From NCBI GenBank assembly GCA_028714735.1, contig JAQTLU010000003.1, forward strand, positions 1 through 64,000: 64,000 nucleotides of DNA, read 5' to 3'. Shown here in pieces: positions 37,734 to 48,038 of this stretch; position 1 is the first letter of the stretch; every line of letters starts with the position of its first letter. The position numbers and the translations under genes are program-made. The stretch comes from Gallionellaceae bacterium (GTDB taxonomy: Bacteria; Pseudomonadota; Gammaproteobacteria; Burkholderiales; Thiobacillaceae). The notes beneath the pieces were generated by a model. The model was not told where the DNA came from, did no database searches, and was given only the letters and a program-made list of their open reading frames with translations.

Positions 37734-37834
37734 GCGATATTCAGCCAGCGGCGAGTTTCAATGTCCGGGTCGGTTTCAGTGTTCCTGCGCGGAAGCGGCG
37801 AAACTCTACGGCATAGTCCGGCCGGTTGATAGCC

Positions 37835-38203
37835 TCATCGATCGGATATCCGCTTGAGGTGGCTGCGGCAACCGTGCCGGCAATCCGAAGCGCCGAAGCG
37901 GGGCGCCACGATCTTGCCGGCGGTGGCCTGGTTCAGCGTGCACTCGTCGGACGCCGAGCGACGCACCTCCAGCACCGACACTCCGGAAGCGGCCAGCAAG
38001 TAGTCGATATGCCAGCGCAAGGTCTTCTCCTGGCGCAGATGGCGGGCGATGCGGGCCTCGAAATTGCGCCTGGCCGAGCCGGTATAGACGTAGGTGCCGG
38101 GCGGGAAAGCAAGGTTGCCCAGGCGGCCGACCTGGATTTCGAGCGACCGGGCAACGTGGATGACGAGTTGGTAGGTACAGGGATCGGGAGCCGCCATGGC
38201 CAT
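37835..38203 (-). CDS. DUF123 / GIY-YIG-like nuclease-family protein
   Basis: A 122-residue protein with the DUF123 pattern (LGNLAFPPGTYVYTGSARRNFEARIARHLR, LRWHIDYLLA) and C-terminal CRHGCRSHL. The Y-x-Y-T-G-S core resembles GIY-YIG nucleases, so a structure-specific endonuclease role is possible but unproven. The start is taken at ATG 38203, just after TGAAGG and five bases past the pepD stop; a second ATG lies two codons later. It would be translated with pepD. Confidence 0.85.
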   Translation of the reverse strand: MAMAAPDPCTYQLVIHVARSLEIQVGRLGNLAFPPGTYVYTGSARRNFEARIARHLRQEKTLRWHIDYLLAASGVSVLEVRRSASDECTLNQATAGKIVAPRFGASDCRHGCRSHLKRISDR

Positions 38204-38208
38204 GGCCT

Positions 38209-39696
38209 TCAGTTCCTGGCCAACGCCTGGATAACCGCTTTCAGCAATACCCAGCAGCGTTCGACGGACTCGATCTCGACCCGCTCGCCCGGGGCATGGG
38301 CGCCGCGGATGTCCGGCCCGAATGAAATCATCTCCAGATGCGGGTGGCTGGCCGCGAGCAGGCCGCATTCCAGCCCGGCGTGGATCACTTGAAGATGGGC
38401 CGGTTGGCCGAACTGTTCGGTGAAAACGCGCTGGCACAACGCGAGCAAGCCTGAGGCCGGGTCCGGCGTCCAGCCTGGATAGCTGCCGTCCTTCCAGGCC
38501 TGCAGGCCATGGCCGTGGGCATGCGCGACCAGTTCGTCGGCCAGCGCGTCGGCCTTGCAGTCATCCAGCGAGCGCACCTTGAAGGTGGCGCGGAACCTGC
38601 CATCGGCAAGCCCCATCACGCCCAGGTTGTCGGATGTCTCCACCACACCCGGGAAGTCTGCGCTCATCTGCGCCACGCCGCTGGCCGCACTGTCGAGGAA
38701 GCCGATCAAACTGTCCTGGTCGCTATGTGCGACAGCCTTGCCCGTCGGGGTCTGCCCCGGCGTGCAAACCAGCGACAGCGCCGGATCGGACTCGGCAAAA
38801 CGCTGTCGCCAGGCCTCCATCCACTGCCCCAGCCAGGCCTCCAGCCCCGCCGCCTGATCGTCAGGCAGTGCGAATTCCGCGACCGCCTCGCGCGGAATCG
38901 CATTGCGCGCGGTGCCGCCTTGCAACGCGACCAGGCGCAGGTCGAAACACCCGGCCAGGTCGCGCAGCGCCTCGGCCATCAGTTTGATGGCATTGCCGCG
39001 GCCGAGATGGATGTCGATGCCGGAATGGCCGCCGCGCAGCCCGGCCACCTCCAGCCGCTTCAGGGTGTAACCCGGCGGCAGATCCATTGGCGCAACGGAC
39101 AGTTGCACTTCCACATCCACGCCGCCCGCGCAGCCCAGGTAGAAATGCCCCCACTCCTCGGTATCCAGGTTGATCAGCGTCTTGCCCCGCAAGGTGCCGG
39201 GCGCCAGCCCGCGTGCGCCGTCCATGCCGGATTCCTCGTTGACCGTGAGCAGCACCTCCAGCGGCGGATGCACCATATCGGCTTCTTCGAGCGCCGCCAG
39301 CGCGAGCGCCACGCCGATGCCGTTGTCGGCTCCCAAAGTGGTCGCCTCGGCCACCACCCAGCCGTTGCGCACCTCCGTACGGATGGCATCACGCCTGAAA
39401 TCGTGCCGGGTGCCGGCGTTGGCCTGGCAGACCATGTCGAGATGGCCTTGCAGGATCACGCCGGGACTGGACTCGAAGCCCGGGCTGGCCGGTTTCCTCA
39501 GGATCAGGTTGCCGCTGGGATCGACCATGGTCTCGATCCCGTGCGACGGCGCCCAGGCGACCAATTGCTCGCGCAGTGCGGCCTCATGCAGTGACGGGCG
39601 GGGGATGGCGCACAGGCTGGCGAAGTGCGACCAGACTGAACGCGGTTGAAGATCTTCCAGGCAAGCCTCGCAACTATCAGGGTCGAACAAGATCAC
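38209..39696 (-). CDS. pepD: Aminoacyl-histidine dipeptidase (peptidase D)
   Basis: A 495-residue cytosolic M20C metallopeptidase that splits Xaa-His and other dipeptides. The zinc site residues are seen in LQGHLDMVC (His, Asp), ATTLGADNGIG (bridging Asp) and LTVNEESGMDGA (catalytic Glu pair). The C-terminal HAGLECGLLA and ISFGPDIRGAHAPGERVEI complete the active site. It is of standard length for PepD. Confidence 0.94.
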   Translation of the reverse strand: MILFDPDSCEACLEDLQPRSVWSHFASLCAIPRPSLHEAALREQLVAWAPSHGIETMVDPSGNLILRKPASPGFESSPGVILQGHLDMVCQANAGTRHDFRRDAIRTEVRNGWVVAEATTLGADNGIGVALALAALEEADMVHPPLEVLLTVNEESGMDGARGLAPGTLRGKTLINLDTEEWGHFYLGCAGGVDVEVQLSVAPMDLPPGYTLKRLEVAGLRGGHSGIDIHLGRGNAIKLMAEALRDLAGCFDLRLVALQGGTARNAIPREAVAEFALPDDQAAGLEAWLGQWMEAWRQRFAESDPALSLVCTPGQTPTGKAVAHSDQDSLIGFLDSAASGVAQMSADFPGVVETSDNLGVMGLADGRFRATFKVRSLDDCKADALADELVAHAHGHGLQAWKDGSYPGWTPDPASGLLALCQRVFTEQFGQPAHLQVIHAGLECGLLAASHPHLEMISFGPDIRGAHAPGERVEIESVERCWVLLKAVIQALARN

Positions 39697-39755
39697 GGTG
39701 TAGCCGCTTCAATGCCGGTATCTTGCGGGTAACCGCCGGGGGGACCGGGAGCGGC

Positions 39756-40649
39756 TCAATCCGTCTCGACCTTGATGTAGTGCTTCATCCACTTGAGCAT
39801 GTCCTCCCACATCGCCTGCTGATCGCGCTGGCTGGGCATGGAGGTGGCGTTGGGCAGTTCGATGGTGATGACCGGGATCTGCTTGAACAGGCCGCAGTAA
39901 TTGCCCATCGAGCCGGGGTACACACCCAGGCGGTTGAGCGACAAGCGGCCGAAACGCATGGGCTGCGGCACCGGGCCGTCGTAGTCGAGCAGGTTGTACG
40001 GGGCATGTATGCTGATGATCAGGTCGGGCCGGAATTCGTCGAACTGTGCTTGCAGCCAGCGTGTCTCGATTTCAGATCCGGCGGCCTTGCCAGGATTGCG
40101 GCGCGGGTCGCGCTTGGTGCGCTTGACCCAGTATTTCTGGGCGTCCTTGTCCCAGTCCGGGGTCTGGAAATTGCGATTGAGGTCGACCCCATTGGCGTTG
40201 ACGCGGGTGGATGGCCGCGCCTTCAGGCCATCCGGATTGGCCACCGGGATCACGCGCCATTGGTACTGGGCCGCATCGGGCTGCTGCATCCAGTCCAGCC
40301 AGCGAAAGACGACCGAAATCGAGGTGAGTTCGTCGCCGTGGATGCCGCCGATGACCAGGATGCGCTTGGCGGCCGGTGCTGGATTGCTGGTCTTGGCGGC
40401 ATCGATGTCGACGAATACCAGGGCGTTGCCCTGGCTGGTGGGTTCCTGCGCGGCCGTGAAGTTCCGGGCATGGCAGGCATCCAGCGAAACGCTGTGCAGA
40501 CGGTTGCCGAGATAGTCGCACCACGAGTCGACGACGTCCGTCTTGGTGGCCGGGGCGGCAGCCGGGGTGGCCGGAACGGGTTCGGCCGGCGCGGCAAGGG
40601 CGGCCAAGTTCAGTGCGGCAAGAAGCGGGAAAAGGACAAGGCGAAGCAT
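39756..40649 (-). CDS. M14-family zinc carboxypeptidase, exported
   Basis: A 297-residue protein with a signal peptide (MLRLVLFPLLAALNLAALA) and an M14 carboxypeptidase domain. Zinc ligands are the His and Glu in GGIHGDELTS and the His in ISIHAPYN. The catalytic Glu is in VITIELP, and NANGVDLNRNF holds the substrate-binding Asn-Arg. It resembles MpaA-like enzymes that act on murein tripeptide, but with an export signal it would work in the periplasm. ATG 40649 is chosen for the signal peptide. Confidence 0.87.
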   Translation of the reverse strand: MLRLVLFPLLAALNLAALAAPAEPVPATPAAAPATKTDVVDSWCDYLGNRLHSVSLDACHARNFTAAQEPTSQGNALVFVDIDAAKTSNPAPAAKRILVIGGIHGDELTSISVVFRWLDWMQQPDAAQYQWRVIPVANPDGLKARPSTRVNANGVDLNRNFQTPDWDKDAQKYWVKRTKRDPRRNPGKAAGSEIETRWLQAQFDEFRPDLIISIHAPYNLLDYDGPVPQPMRFGRLSLNRLGVYPGSMGNYCGLFKQIPVITIELPNATSMPSQRDQQAMWEDMLKWMKHYIKVETD

Positions 40650-40977
40650 AGGTTTGATCAGGTAATCGGTTCTGGAAGGATTCAGGAGGCTGGCCGAATC
40701 GCTCGCGACCAAGCCTACAGTGGCTCGATGAATTGTTATTTTCCGTAGCCATGGCGGGGCCATTGGCTCTTGGTCCCCATGATGTCGAACTGAATGCGGG
40801 GGCGTTTTGCGCATATGTTAAATCTGGCAGGGCCAGATGCAAAGCGCCTTGAACATGCCGAGGCCAGCTTTGGCATCGGCCCGCCGCCGTCCGCCTTCGT
40901 GAGCCACCGGGCGAGTCGGCCCGCGAAAAAACAGTCCTGGTCCCGTCATGCGGTGAATCGCGATGACAGGCTGGGGC
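40650..40977. other. 328-bp intergenic region, nothing recognised
   Basis: It lies between the start of the M14 carboxypeptidase gene and the end of the GGDEF gene, both on the minus strand. It should contain the carboxypeptidase promoter. No gene, repeat or clear structured element was found. Confidence 0.5.
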
Positions 40978-42294
40978 TCAGGTTTCGCAGTTTGCATTAC
41001 CTGGACTTGCCGCCAGGGTGGCCCCATCCGCCAACACACTGCCGAGGGGCGTCCGAACGTGCCTGGCGGGAGGCTCGTCCTCCCGCGCACCGGCAACCTG
41101 CGGTTCGACCGGATTGCCGGGCCGGGTCAGTTCGGCATTGAAGTTCACCACCCGGTTGCGTCCGGCCCGTTTGGCGGCATAAAGGGCGGCATCGGCTTCC
41201 GCCATGAGGTCTTTCAGGGCCCGTTCGGTGCCGGCAGGGCAGAGGGCGTAGCCGATGCTGACCGTGACCTGGAGTTCCCCCTGTTCGGTGACCAGTTTCG
41301 TGGCGGCGACGGTTTCCCGCAGGGCTTCGGCCAGCCTGAACGCGCCATCGCCATCGGTGTCCGGCGCGAGTACGCAGAATTCCTCGCCGCCGTAGCGGCC
41401 GAGAATATCCTGCCGCCGCAGCCGCCCTGTGAGCAGCCTGGCCACCGCACGCAATGCCTCGTCGCCCGCGGGGTGGCCGAGGCTGTCGTTGATACGCTTG
41501 AAGTGATCCACGTCGACCATCAGCAGGGCCAGGGGCAGGCCGCTGCGCCGGGCCAGGGCGTGTTCGGCCTGCTGCATCAGGGCGAGCCGGTTGGGAACCT
41601 GGGTGAGGCTGTCGGTCATGGCCAGGTGCAGTATCTCCCGGTCCGTGCGTTCCTTGACCATGAGGACAAAACCGATGGTGCCGATCAGGGCGGTGGCCAT
41701 GATGGCGATGAAGGAGACTATCTGCACCGGATGCAGGGCAATGCCGCCCTGGGGTTGCGCCAGTTCGCCATGGCCGGACAGGGCGACGACGGCGCGCAGC
41801 CCCAGCACCAGCACGATCAGGACGGTCCCGGCGAACAGCAGGCGCCAGGCCCGGCCGATGCGGGTCTCCGGGTCGGAGATCAGGGCACGGGCGATGAGCA
41901 CCATCTGGAAGCCGTAGATGAGGCCGCCCCAGACGAAGCGGCCGGGCAGGTCGTCGATCAGGACGGCCGTCATCAGCACGGTCAGCGCGATCGGCGCGAG
42001 GTACTGCCAGGGCGGCACCGGGCGGCGCTGGAATTCGCAGATGGCCACCAGTATCAGTGCCTGGGCGCCGGCCTTGAGGGCGTTGGCGAGAACGACGGAG
42101 TAGGCGTCCGGGATGCTGCCGCGGGCAGCGATCAGCACCCAGGTCAGGGTCTCCAGCAGCATGGCCAATGCCCATTTGCCCATGCCGTCACGTTTCCCGT
42201 CGCGGCTGCCGCTGGCGGCGACGACCAGGCTCAACACCGTCAAGGCGTTGGTGACGATAAGCGCGAACAGCAGGGTGCGGGGGTCCAGGTTCAT
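40978..42294 (-). CDS. GGDEF-domain diguanylate cyclase, membrane bound
   Basis: A 438-residue protein with about six or seven N-terminal helices (residues 1-215) and a cytoplasmic GGDEF domain (about 225-385). The active-site loop is intact (GRYGGEEFCVLA), as are MVDVDHFKRINDSLGHPAGD and the C-terminal ADAALYAAKRAGRNRV. It should synthesise cyclic di-GMP. An RxxD inhibitory site is not evident just before the GGEEF loop (it reads RRQDILGRYGGEEF, and RRQD may serve). A disordered tail ends the protein. Confidence 0.91.
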   Translation of the reverse strand: MNLDPRTLLFALIVTNALTVLSLVVAASGSRDGKRDGMGKWALAMLLETLTWVLIAARGSIPDAYSVVLANALKAGAQALILVAICEFQRRPVPPWQYLAPIALTVLMTAVLIDDLPGRFVWGGLIYGFQMVLIARALISDPETRIGRAWRLLFAGTVLIVLVLGLRAVVALSGHGELAQPQGGIALHPVQIVSFIAIMATALIGTIGFVLMVKERTDREILHLAMTDSLTQVPNRLALMQQAEHALARRSGLPLALLMVDVDHFKRINDSLGHPAGDEALRAVARLLTGRLRRQDILGRYGGEEFCVLAPDTDGDGAFRLAEALRETVAATKLVTEQGELQVTVSIGYALCPAGTERALKDLMAEADAALYAAKRAGRNRVVNFNAELTRPGNPVEPQVAGAREDEPPARHVRTPLGSVLADGATLAASPGNANCET

Positions 42295-42337
42295 GGCGTC
42301 AGAAGGGCGTCGGTGAGCGGATTATGTCCGGACTTCG

Positions 42338-44002
<1,665 letters not shown>

Positions 44003-44215
44003 GATTCGATTCTGATTCGGCGGAAATGTGGATTGTATCGCCAGGGAAGGCCGATTTTGTCAGTTCCTGGCCAAGCGTGAACGCTGTCTGAGCCTGGCGC
44101 TGATCTTGTGGGGGCAGCCACGGCGACGGTTGCCATGAAATTGTGGCTGTTCAAGTGCGCACCCGACACATATCCTTGTAAGCCATATCCTTGAAGCAAT
44201 AGCCAGACGCCAGCC

Positions 44216-46735
44216 ATGCCACATAACAGCAGCCCCTCGCATCTCAAGCCTCTGCGCATCAGCAAACCCACCCCGGAACTCTCGGAAGTGCCCCCCCTGG
44301 GTCTGGACGCTGAATCGCTGGCACTCGACATCCGGCGTTATTACGGTAATTTTCTCGGCCGCGACAAATACTGCCGCTCATCCCATTATCCTTACCAGGC
44401 ACTGGTGCTGGCGCTGCGCGACCGCCTGATGGAGCGCTGGAAACGCACCCGCTACGCCTACGAGGAACAAGACGCCAAGCACGCCTATTACCTGTCGCTG
44501 GAGTTCCTCATGGGGCGCGCGCTCAACAACGCGCTGCTCAACCTGGGCCTGGGCGAGACGACCGATGCGGCACTGCGTCGACTCGGGCTGGACTTCGAGG
44601 AACTGGTGGACGTCGAGCATGACGCCGGCCTCGGCAACGGCGGCCTCGGCCGCCTGGCGGCCTGTTTCCTGGACAGTTGCGCGACCCTGCAACTGCCGGT
44701 CATGGGTTATGGCATCCGTTACGAATACGGCATGTTCCGCCAGCGCATCGAGGGCGGTCGCCAGATCGAGGAGCCGGATCATTGGCTGCGCGAAGGCAAC
44801 CCGTGGGAACTCGAGCGGCCGGAGCATACCCGACGCATCCATTACTACGGCCGCACCGAGCAGTACAAGGACGCGAATGGCCGGATACATGTGCGCTGGG
44901 TCGACAGCCACGATGTGCTGGCCGTGCCCTATGACGTGCCGGTGCCCGGTTACCACAACGATACCGTCAACGTGTTGCGGCTATGGAGCGCCGCCGCGAC
45001 CGACGAGTTCGATCTGGGCGAGTTCAATACCGGCTCCTACACCGAATCGGTGGCGGCCAAGAACGCCGCCGAGAACATCACCATGGTGCTCTATCCCAAC
45101 GATGCCAGCGAGAACGGCAAGGAATTGCGCCTGCGCCAACAGTATTTCCTCGCCTCGGCCAGTCTCCAGGACGTGCTGGATCGATGGGAAACGCGCTATG
45201 GCAACGATTTCAGCCGGTTCGCCGAGAAGAACTGCTTCCAGCTCAACGACACCCATCCCAGTTGCGCGGTGCCCGAGCTGATGCGCCTGTTGCTCGACGA
45301 GCACGGCCTGGAGTGGGATGAGGCCTGGCAGATAACCAGCCGGACCATGGCCTACACCAACCATACCCTGCTGCCCGAGGCGCTCGAGAAATGGTCGGTG
45401 CGCCTGTTCGGCCAATTGCTGCCGCGCATCCTGGAGATCCTCTACGAGATCAATGCCCGCTTTCTGTCCGAGGTGGCGCGGCGCTGGCCCGGGGATGGCG
45501 CCCGCCTGGCGCGCATGTCGCTGGTGGAGGAGGGATCGGAACCGCAGTTGCGCATGGCCTACCTGGCGATCGTCGGCAGCTATTCGGTGAACGGGGTTGC
45601 GGAACTGCACTCGGATTTGTTGCGGCAAGGCCTGTTCCGTGATTTTTACGAACTCTGGCCGCACAAGTTCAACAACAAGACCAACGGCGTCACCCAGCGG
45701 CGCTGGCTGGCCTCGGCCAACCCGGAACTCAGCCGCTTGATCAGCCGCACGGTGGGCGAGGGCTGGGTCACCCGGCTCGACGATCTGCAGGGCCTTGCCG
45801 GTCATGTCGACGATCCCGGTTTCCGCCAGCAGTGGCGGGCAGCCAAGCGGGCCAACAAGGTCAGGCTGGCTGCACTGGTAAGGCGCGATTGCGGGGTCGA
45901 CTTCGATCCGGATGCGCTGTTCGACGTCCAGGTCAAACGGATCCATGAGTACAAGCGCCAACTGCTCAACATCATGCATGTCATCCATCTGTATGCCTGC
46001 CTGAAGTCCGGCGTCGCAGGCGAATGGACGCCGCGTTGCGTACTGATCGGCGGCAAGGCCGCTCCTGGCTACTTCATGGCCAAGCGGATCATTGCCCTGG
46101 TCTGCAAGGTGGCCAATGTGATCAATGGCGACAGCGATATCGGCGGGCGGCTCAAGGTGGCCTTCCTGCCCAACTACCGGGTTTCGGCGATGGAGGTCAT
46201 CGCGCCTGGAACCGATCTGTCCGAACAGATCTCCACCGCCGGCAAGGAGGCATCGGGCACCGGAAACATGAAGTTCATGATGAATGGCGCCCTGACCATC
46301 GGCACCCTGGACGGCGCCAATATCGAGATCCGCGAGGAAGTCGGCGACGAAAACTTCTTCCTGTTCGGCCTGACTGCGGATGAAGTCGAGGCAACCCGGC
46401 AGCACTATGATCCGAACGGGCTCATCGAGGCCGATCCAGCGCTTAAGCGGGTGATGGGGCTGCTTGAGTCCGGTCATTTCAACCAGTTCGAGCCCGGCCT
46501 GTTCGAGCCGATCGTTCATGCGATCCGGAGTCCGCATGATCCGTGGCTGGTAGCGGCCGATTTCAGCGCCTTTGTCGCCGCACAGGAACGCGCGGCAGTG
46601 GCCTATCGGGATGTCGAGGGGTGGACGCGGATGAGTATCCTCAATACCGCGCGCAGCGGGAAATTCTCCACCGACCGCACCATGCTGGAATACAACGCCG
46701 AGATCTGGAAACTGACCCCGGTGGCCACAGGCTAG
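44216..46735 (+). CDS. glgP: Glycogen/starch/alpha-glucan phosphorylase
   Basis: This 839-residue PLP enzyme releases glucose 1-phosphate from glycogen. It has the N-terminal YYLSLEFLMGRAL, NGGLGRLAACFLDS, and the C-terminal KRIHEYKRQLLNIMH and FLPNYRVSAMEVIAPGTDLSEQIS. The PLP-binding Lys lies in ASGTGNMKFMMNGALTIGTLDGAN. Length is normal. The product would feed the phosphoglucomutase encoded at 15917-17545. It is transcribed alone and divergently from ettA. Confidence 0.96.
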   Translation: MPHNSSPSHLKPLRISKPTPELSEVPPLGLDAESLALDIRRYYGNFLGRDKYCRSSHYPYQALVLALRDRLMERWKRTRYAYEEQDAKHAYYLSLEFLMGRALNNALLNLGLGETTDAALRRLGLDFEELVDVEHDAGLGNGGLGRLAACFLDSCATLQLPVMGYGIRYEYGMFRQRIEGGRQIEEPDHWLREGNPWELERPEHTRRIHYYGRTEQYKDANGRIHVRWVDSHDVLAVPYDVPVPGYHNDTVNVLRLWSAAATDEFDLGEFNTGSYTESVAAKNAAENITMVLYPNDASENGKELRLRQQYFLASASLQDVLDRWETRYGNDFSRFAEKNCFQLNDTHPSCAVPELMRLLLDEHGLEWDEAWQITSRTMAYTNHTLLPEALEKWSVRLFGQLLPRILEILYEINARFLSEVARRWPGDGARLARMSLVEEGSEPQLRMAYLAIVGSYSVNGVAELHSDLLRQGLFRDFYELWPHKFNNKTNGVTQRRWLASANPELSRLISRTVGEGWVTRLDDLQGLAGHVDDPGFRQQWRAAKRANKVRLAALVRRDCGVDFDPDALFDVQVKRIHEYKRQLLNIMHVIHLYACLKSGVAGEWTPRCVLIGGKAAPGYFMAKRIIALVCKVANVINGDSDIGGRLKVAFLPNYRVSAMEVIAPGTDLSEQISTAGKEASGTGNMKFMMNGALTIGTLDGANIEIREEVGDENFFLFGLTADEVEATRQHYDPNGLIEADPALKRVMGLLESGHFNQFEPGLFEPIVHAIRSPHDPWLVAADFSAFVAAQERAAVAYRDVEGWTRMSILNTARSGKFSTDRTMLEYNAEIWKLTPVATG

Positions 46736-46771
46736 CCGGCAATACCCGGCTGCCGCTGATGCGGACGCGCA

Positions 46772-47518
46772 TCAGTGTGCATGCGTGCCCAGCACGACCA
46801 CGCCGATGCCGGCCGCCAGCAGGGCGAACTGGCTGATGACATCGATCGGTTTGCGGTGCTTGTGCAGGGCCGGCACCAGATCAGCCACGGCGATGTAGAT
46901 GAAACTTGCCGCGGCGAGGGCCAGCACATAGGGAATGACGCCGGAGGCGCCGCTCAAGGCGAGCCAGCCGACCACGCCGCCGAGCACGGAGGCCAGGCTG
47001 GACAGGATGTTCAGCCAGAGCGCCTTCATGCGGCTGTAACCGGCAGACAGCAGGACCATGAAATCGCCCACCTCCTGCGGCACTTCGTGGGAGATGACCG
47101 CAACCGTGGTCGCCCAGCCCAGCGTCGTATCCTGCAGGAAGGCGGCCGCGATCAGCACGCCATCGACGAAGTTGTGCATGCCGTCGCCCAATACGATGAG
47201 CGATCCGGCAGCGTGGTTTGGCGAGTGGCAGACATGCTCGTCGTCCTCGTGGTGGTCGTGCCGCCACAGGGCCGCCTTTTCCAGGGCGAAGAAGATCATG
47301 ATGCCGGCCAGCACGGTCGCGCCGACGGCATGGCCGTCGAGCGATTCGCTCGCTTCCGGCAGCAGGTCGAGGAAGGCGATCGCCAGCAGGATGCCGACCG
47401 AAAAGCCGACCAGCTTGTGCGACATGTCCTTGAGGATGGTCAGGGAAAGCGTCGCGGCGGCCAGTACGGAAAGGACGCCTCCGGCCAGGTTCGCAATCAG
47501 GATGTTGAGCAGTGTCAT
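46772..47518 (-). CDS. ZIP-family zinc transporter
   Basis: A 248-residue inner-membrane protein with about eight helices and the ZIP metal motifs HNFVDGVLIAAAF and ISHEVPQEVGDF, plus a His-rich cytoplasmic loop (WRHDHHEDDEHVCHSPNH). ZIP proteins take up zinc and other divalent metals. It lies downstream of a Fur/Zur-type gene. A -35/-10 promoter and a palindromic operator lie in the 67-base gap, so zinc-controlled expression is likely. Confidence 0.92.
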   Translation of the reverse strand: MTLLNILIANLAGGVLSVLAAATLSLTILKDMSHKLVGFSVGILLAIAFLDLLPEASESLDGHAVGATVLAGIMIFFALEKAALWRHDHHEDDEHVCHSPNHAAGSLIVLGDGMHNFVDGVLIAAAFLQDTTLGWATTVAVISHEVPQEVGDFMVLLSAGYSRMKALWLNILSSLASVLGGVVGWLALSGASGVIPYVLALAAASFIYIAVADLVPALHKHRKPIDVISQFALLAAGIGVVVLGTHAH

Positions 47519-47531
47519 CGGTGTCTAATAA

Positions 47532-47548
47532 ATGCAACTTTGTTGCAT
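47532..47548. promoter_or_regulatory. Palindromic operator, probable Zur box, at the ZIP gene
   Basis: ATGCAAC-TTT-GTTGCAT is a perfect 7-3-7 palindrome. It begins at the -10 hexamer of the ZIP promoter and ends 14 bases before its ATG. The same TGCAA-N5-TTGCA core recurs at 48009-48023 before the Fur-family gene. Position over the transcription start fits a repressor site. Confidence 0.75.
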
Positions 47549-47575
47549 AGTAAGCAAGGCGGTAGATAAGTGCAA
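47547..47575 (-). promoter_or_regulatory. Sigma-70-type promoter of the ZIP transporter gene
   Basis: On the minus strand TTGCAC (47575-47570) and TACTAT (47552-47547) are separated by exactly 17 bases. The operator palindrome overlaps the downstream edge of the -10. This would let the ZIP gene be expressed separately from zur. Confidence 0.65.
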
Positions 47576-47585
47576 CCCGGTTACT

Positions 47586-47999
47586 TCAGGCGCTGCCGCT
47601 GCAGCATGGGCACAAGCCCTGGATGCTGAGCTCGGCCTTTTGATACTGGTAGCCCGGCGGCAGGCTGAAGGCAAAGGCCGGCTGCAACTCGCTCAGGCAG
47701 AACACCTGGCCGCAGCGGGTGCAGCGGAAATGGGCATGGCTGTGGTCTTCCCGGTCGACGGCATTGAAACGCCAGGCCCGGTCGTCGCCGGCGATCTTGT
47801 GGGCGAGGCCCCGGGAGACCAGCCAGTCGAGCACCCGGTAAAGGGTGACCCGATCCGGGCAGGCGTCGGCCTCCAGCCTGGCTTCGACCTCGGCGCGGGT
47901 CAGGGCATGCGGTGCGGCCAGCAGGACTTCGAGGACCCGCACCCGTGCCGGGGTGGTGCGGCCGAGGGGCTGGATCAGGGTTTCGCTACGGGTGGCCAT
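47586..47999 (-). CDS. zur: Fur-family regulator, probable zinc uptake regulator Zur
   Basis: A 137-residue Fur-family protein. An N-terminal winged helix (ARVRVLEVLLAAPHALTRAEVEARL, DRVTLYRVLDWLVSRGL) leads to a metal-binding dimer domain (HSHAHFRCTRCGQVFCL). Two CxxC pairs (CTRC, CPCC) form the structural zinc site. Together with the adjacent ZIP gene this points to Zur. A palindrome of the same type as that before the ZIP gene lies 10-24 bases upstream, implying autorepression. Confidence 0.85.
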   Translation of the reverse strand: MATRSETLIQPLGRTTPARVRVLEVLLAAPHALTRAEVEARLEADACPDRVTLYRVLDWLVSRGLAHKIAGDDRAWRFNAVDREDHSHAHFRCTRCGQVFCLSELQPAFAFSLPPGYQYQKAELSIQGLCPCCSGSA

Positions 48000-48008
48000 G
48001 ACTCGATA

Positions 48009-48023
48009 TGCAAATTAGTTGCA
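48009..48023. promoter_or_regulatory. Palindromic operator, probable Zur box, at the zur gene
   Basis: TGCAA-ATTAG-TTGCA shares both arms and spacing with the palindrome before the ZIP gene. A minus-strand -10-like TACAAT (48033-48028) lies just upstream of it, so a bound regulator would cover the transcription start of zur. Confidence 0.7.
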
Positions 48024-48038
48024 AACAATTGTAGTCGA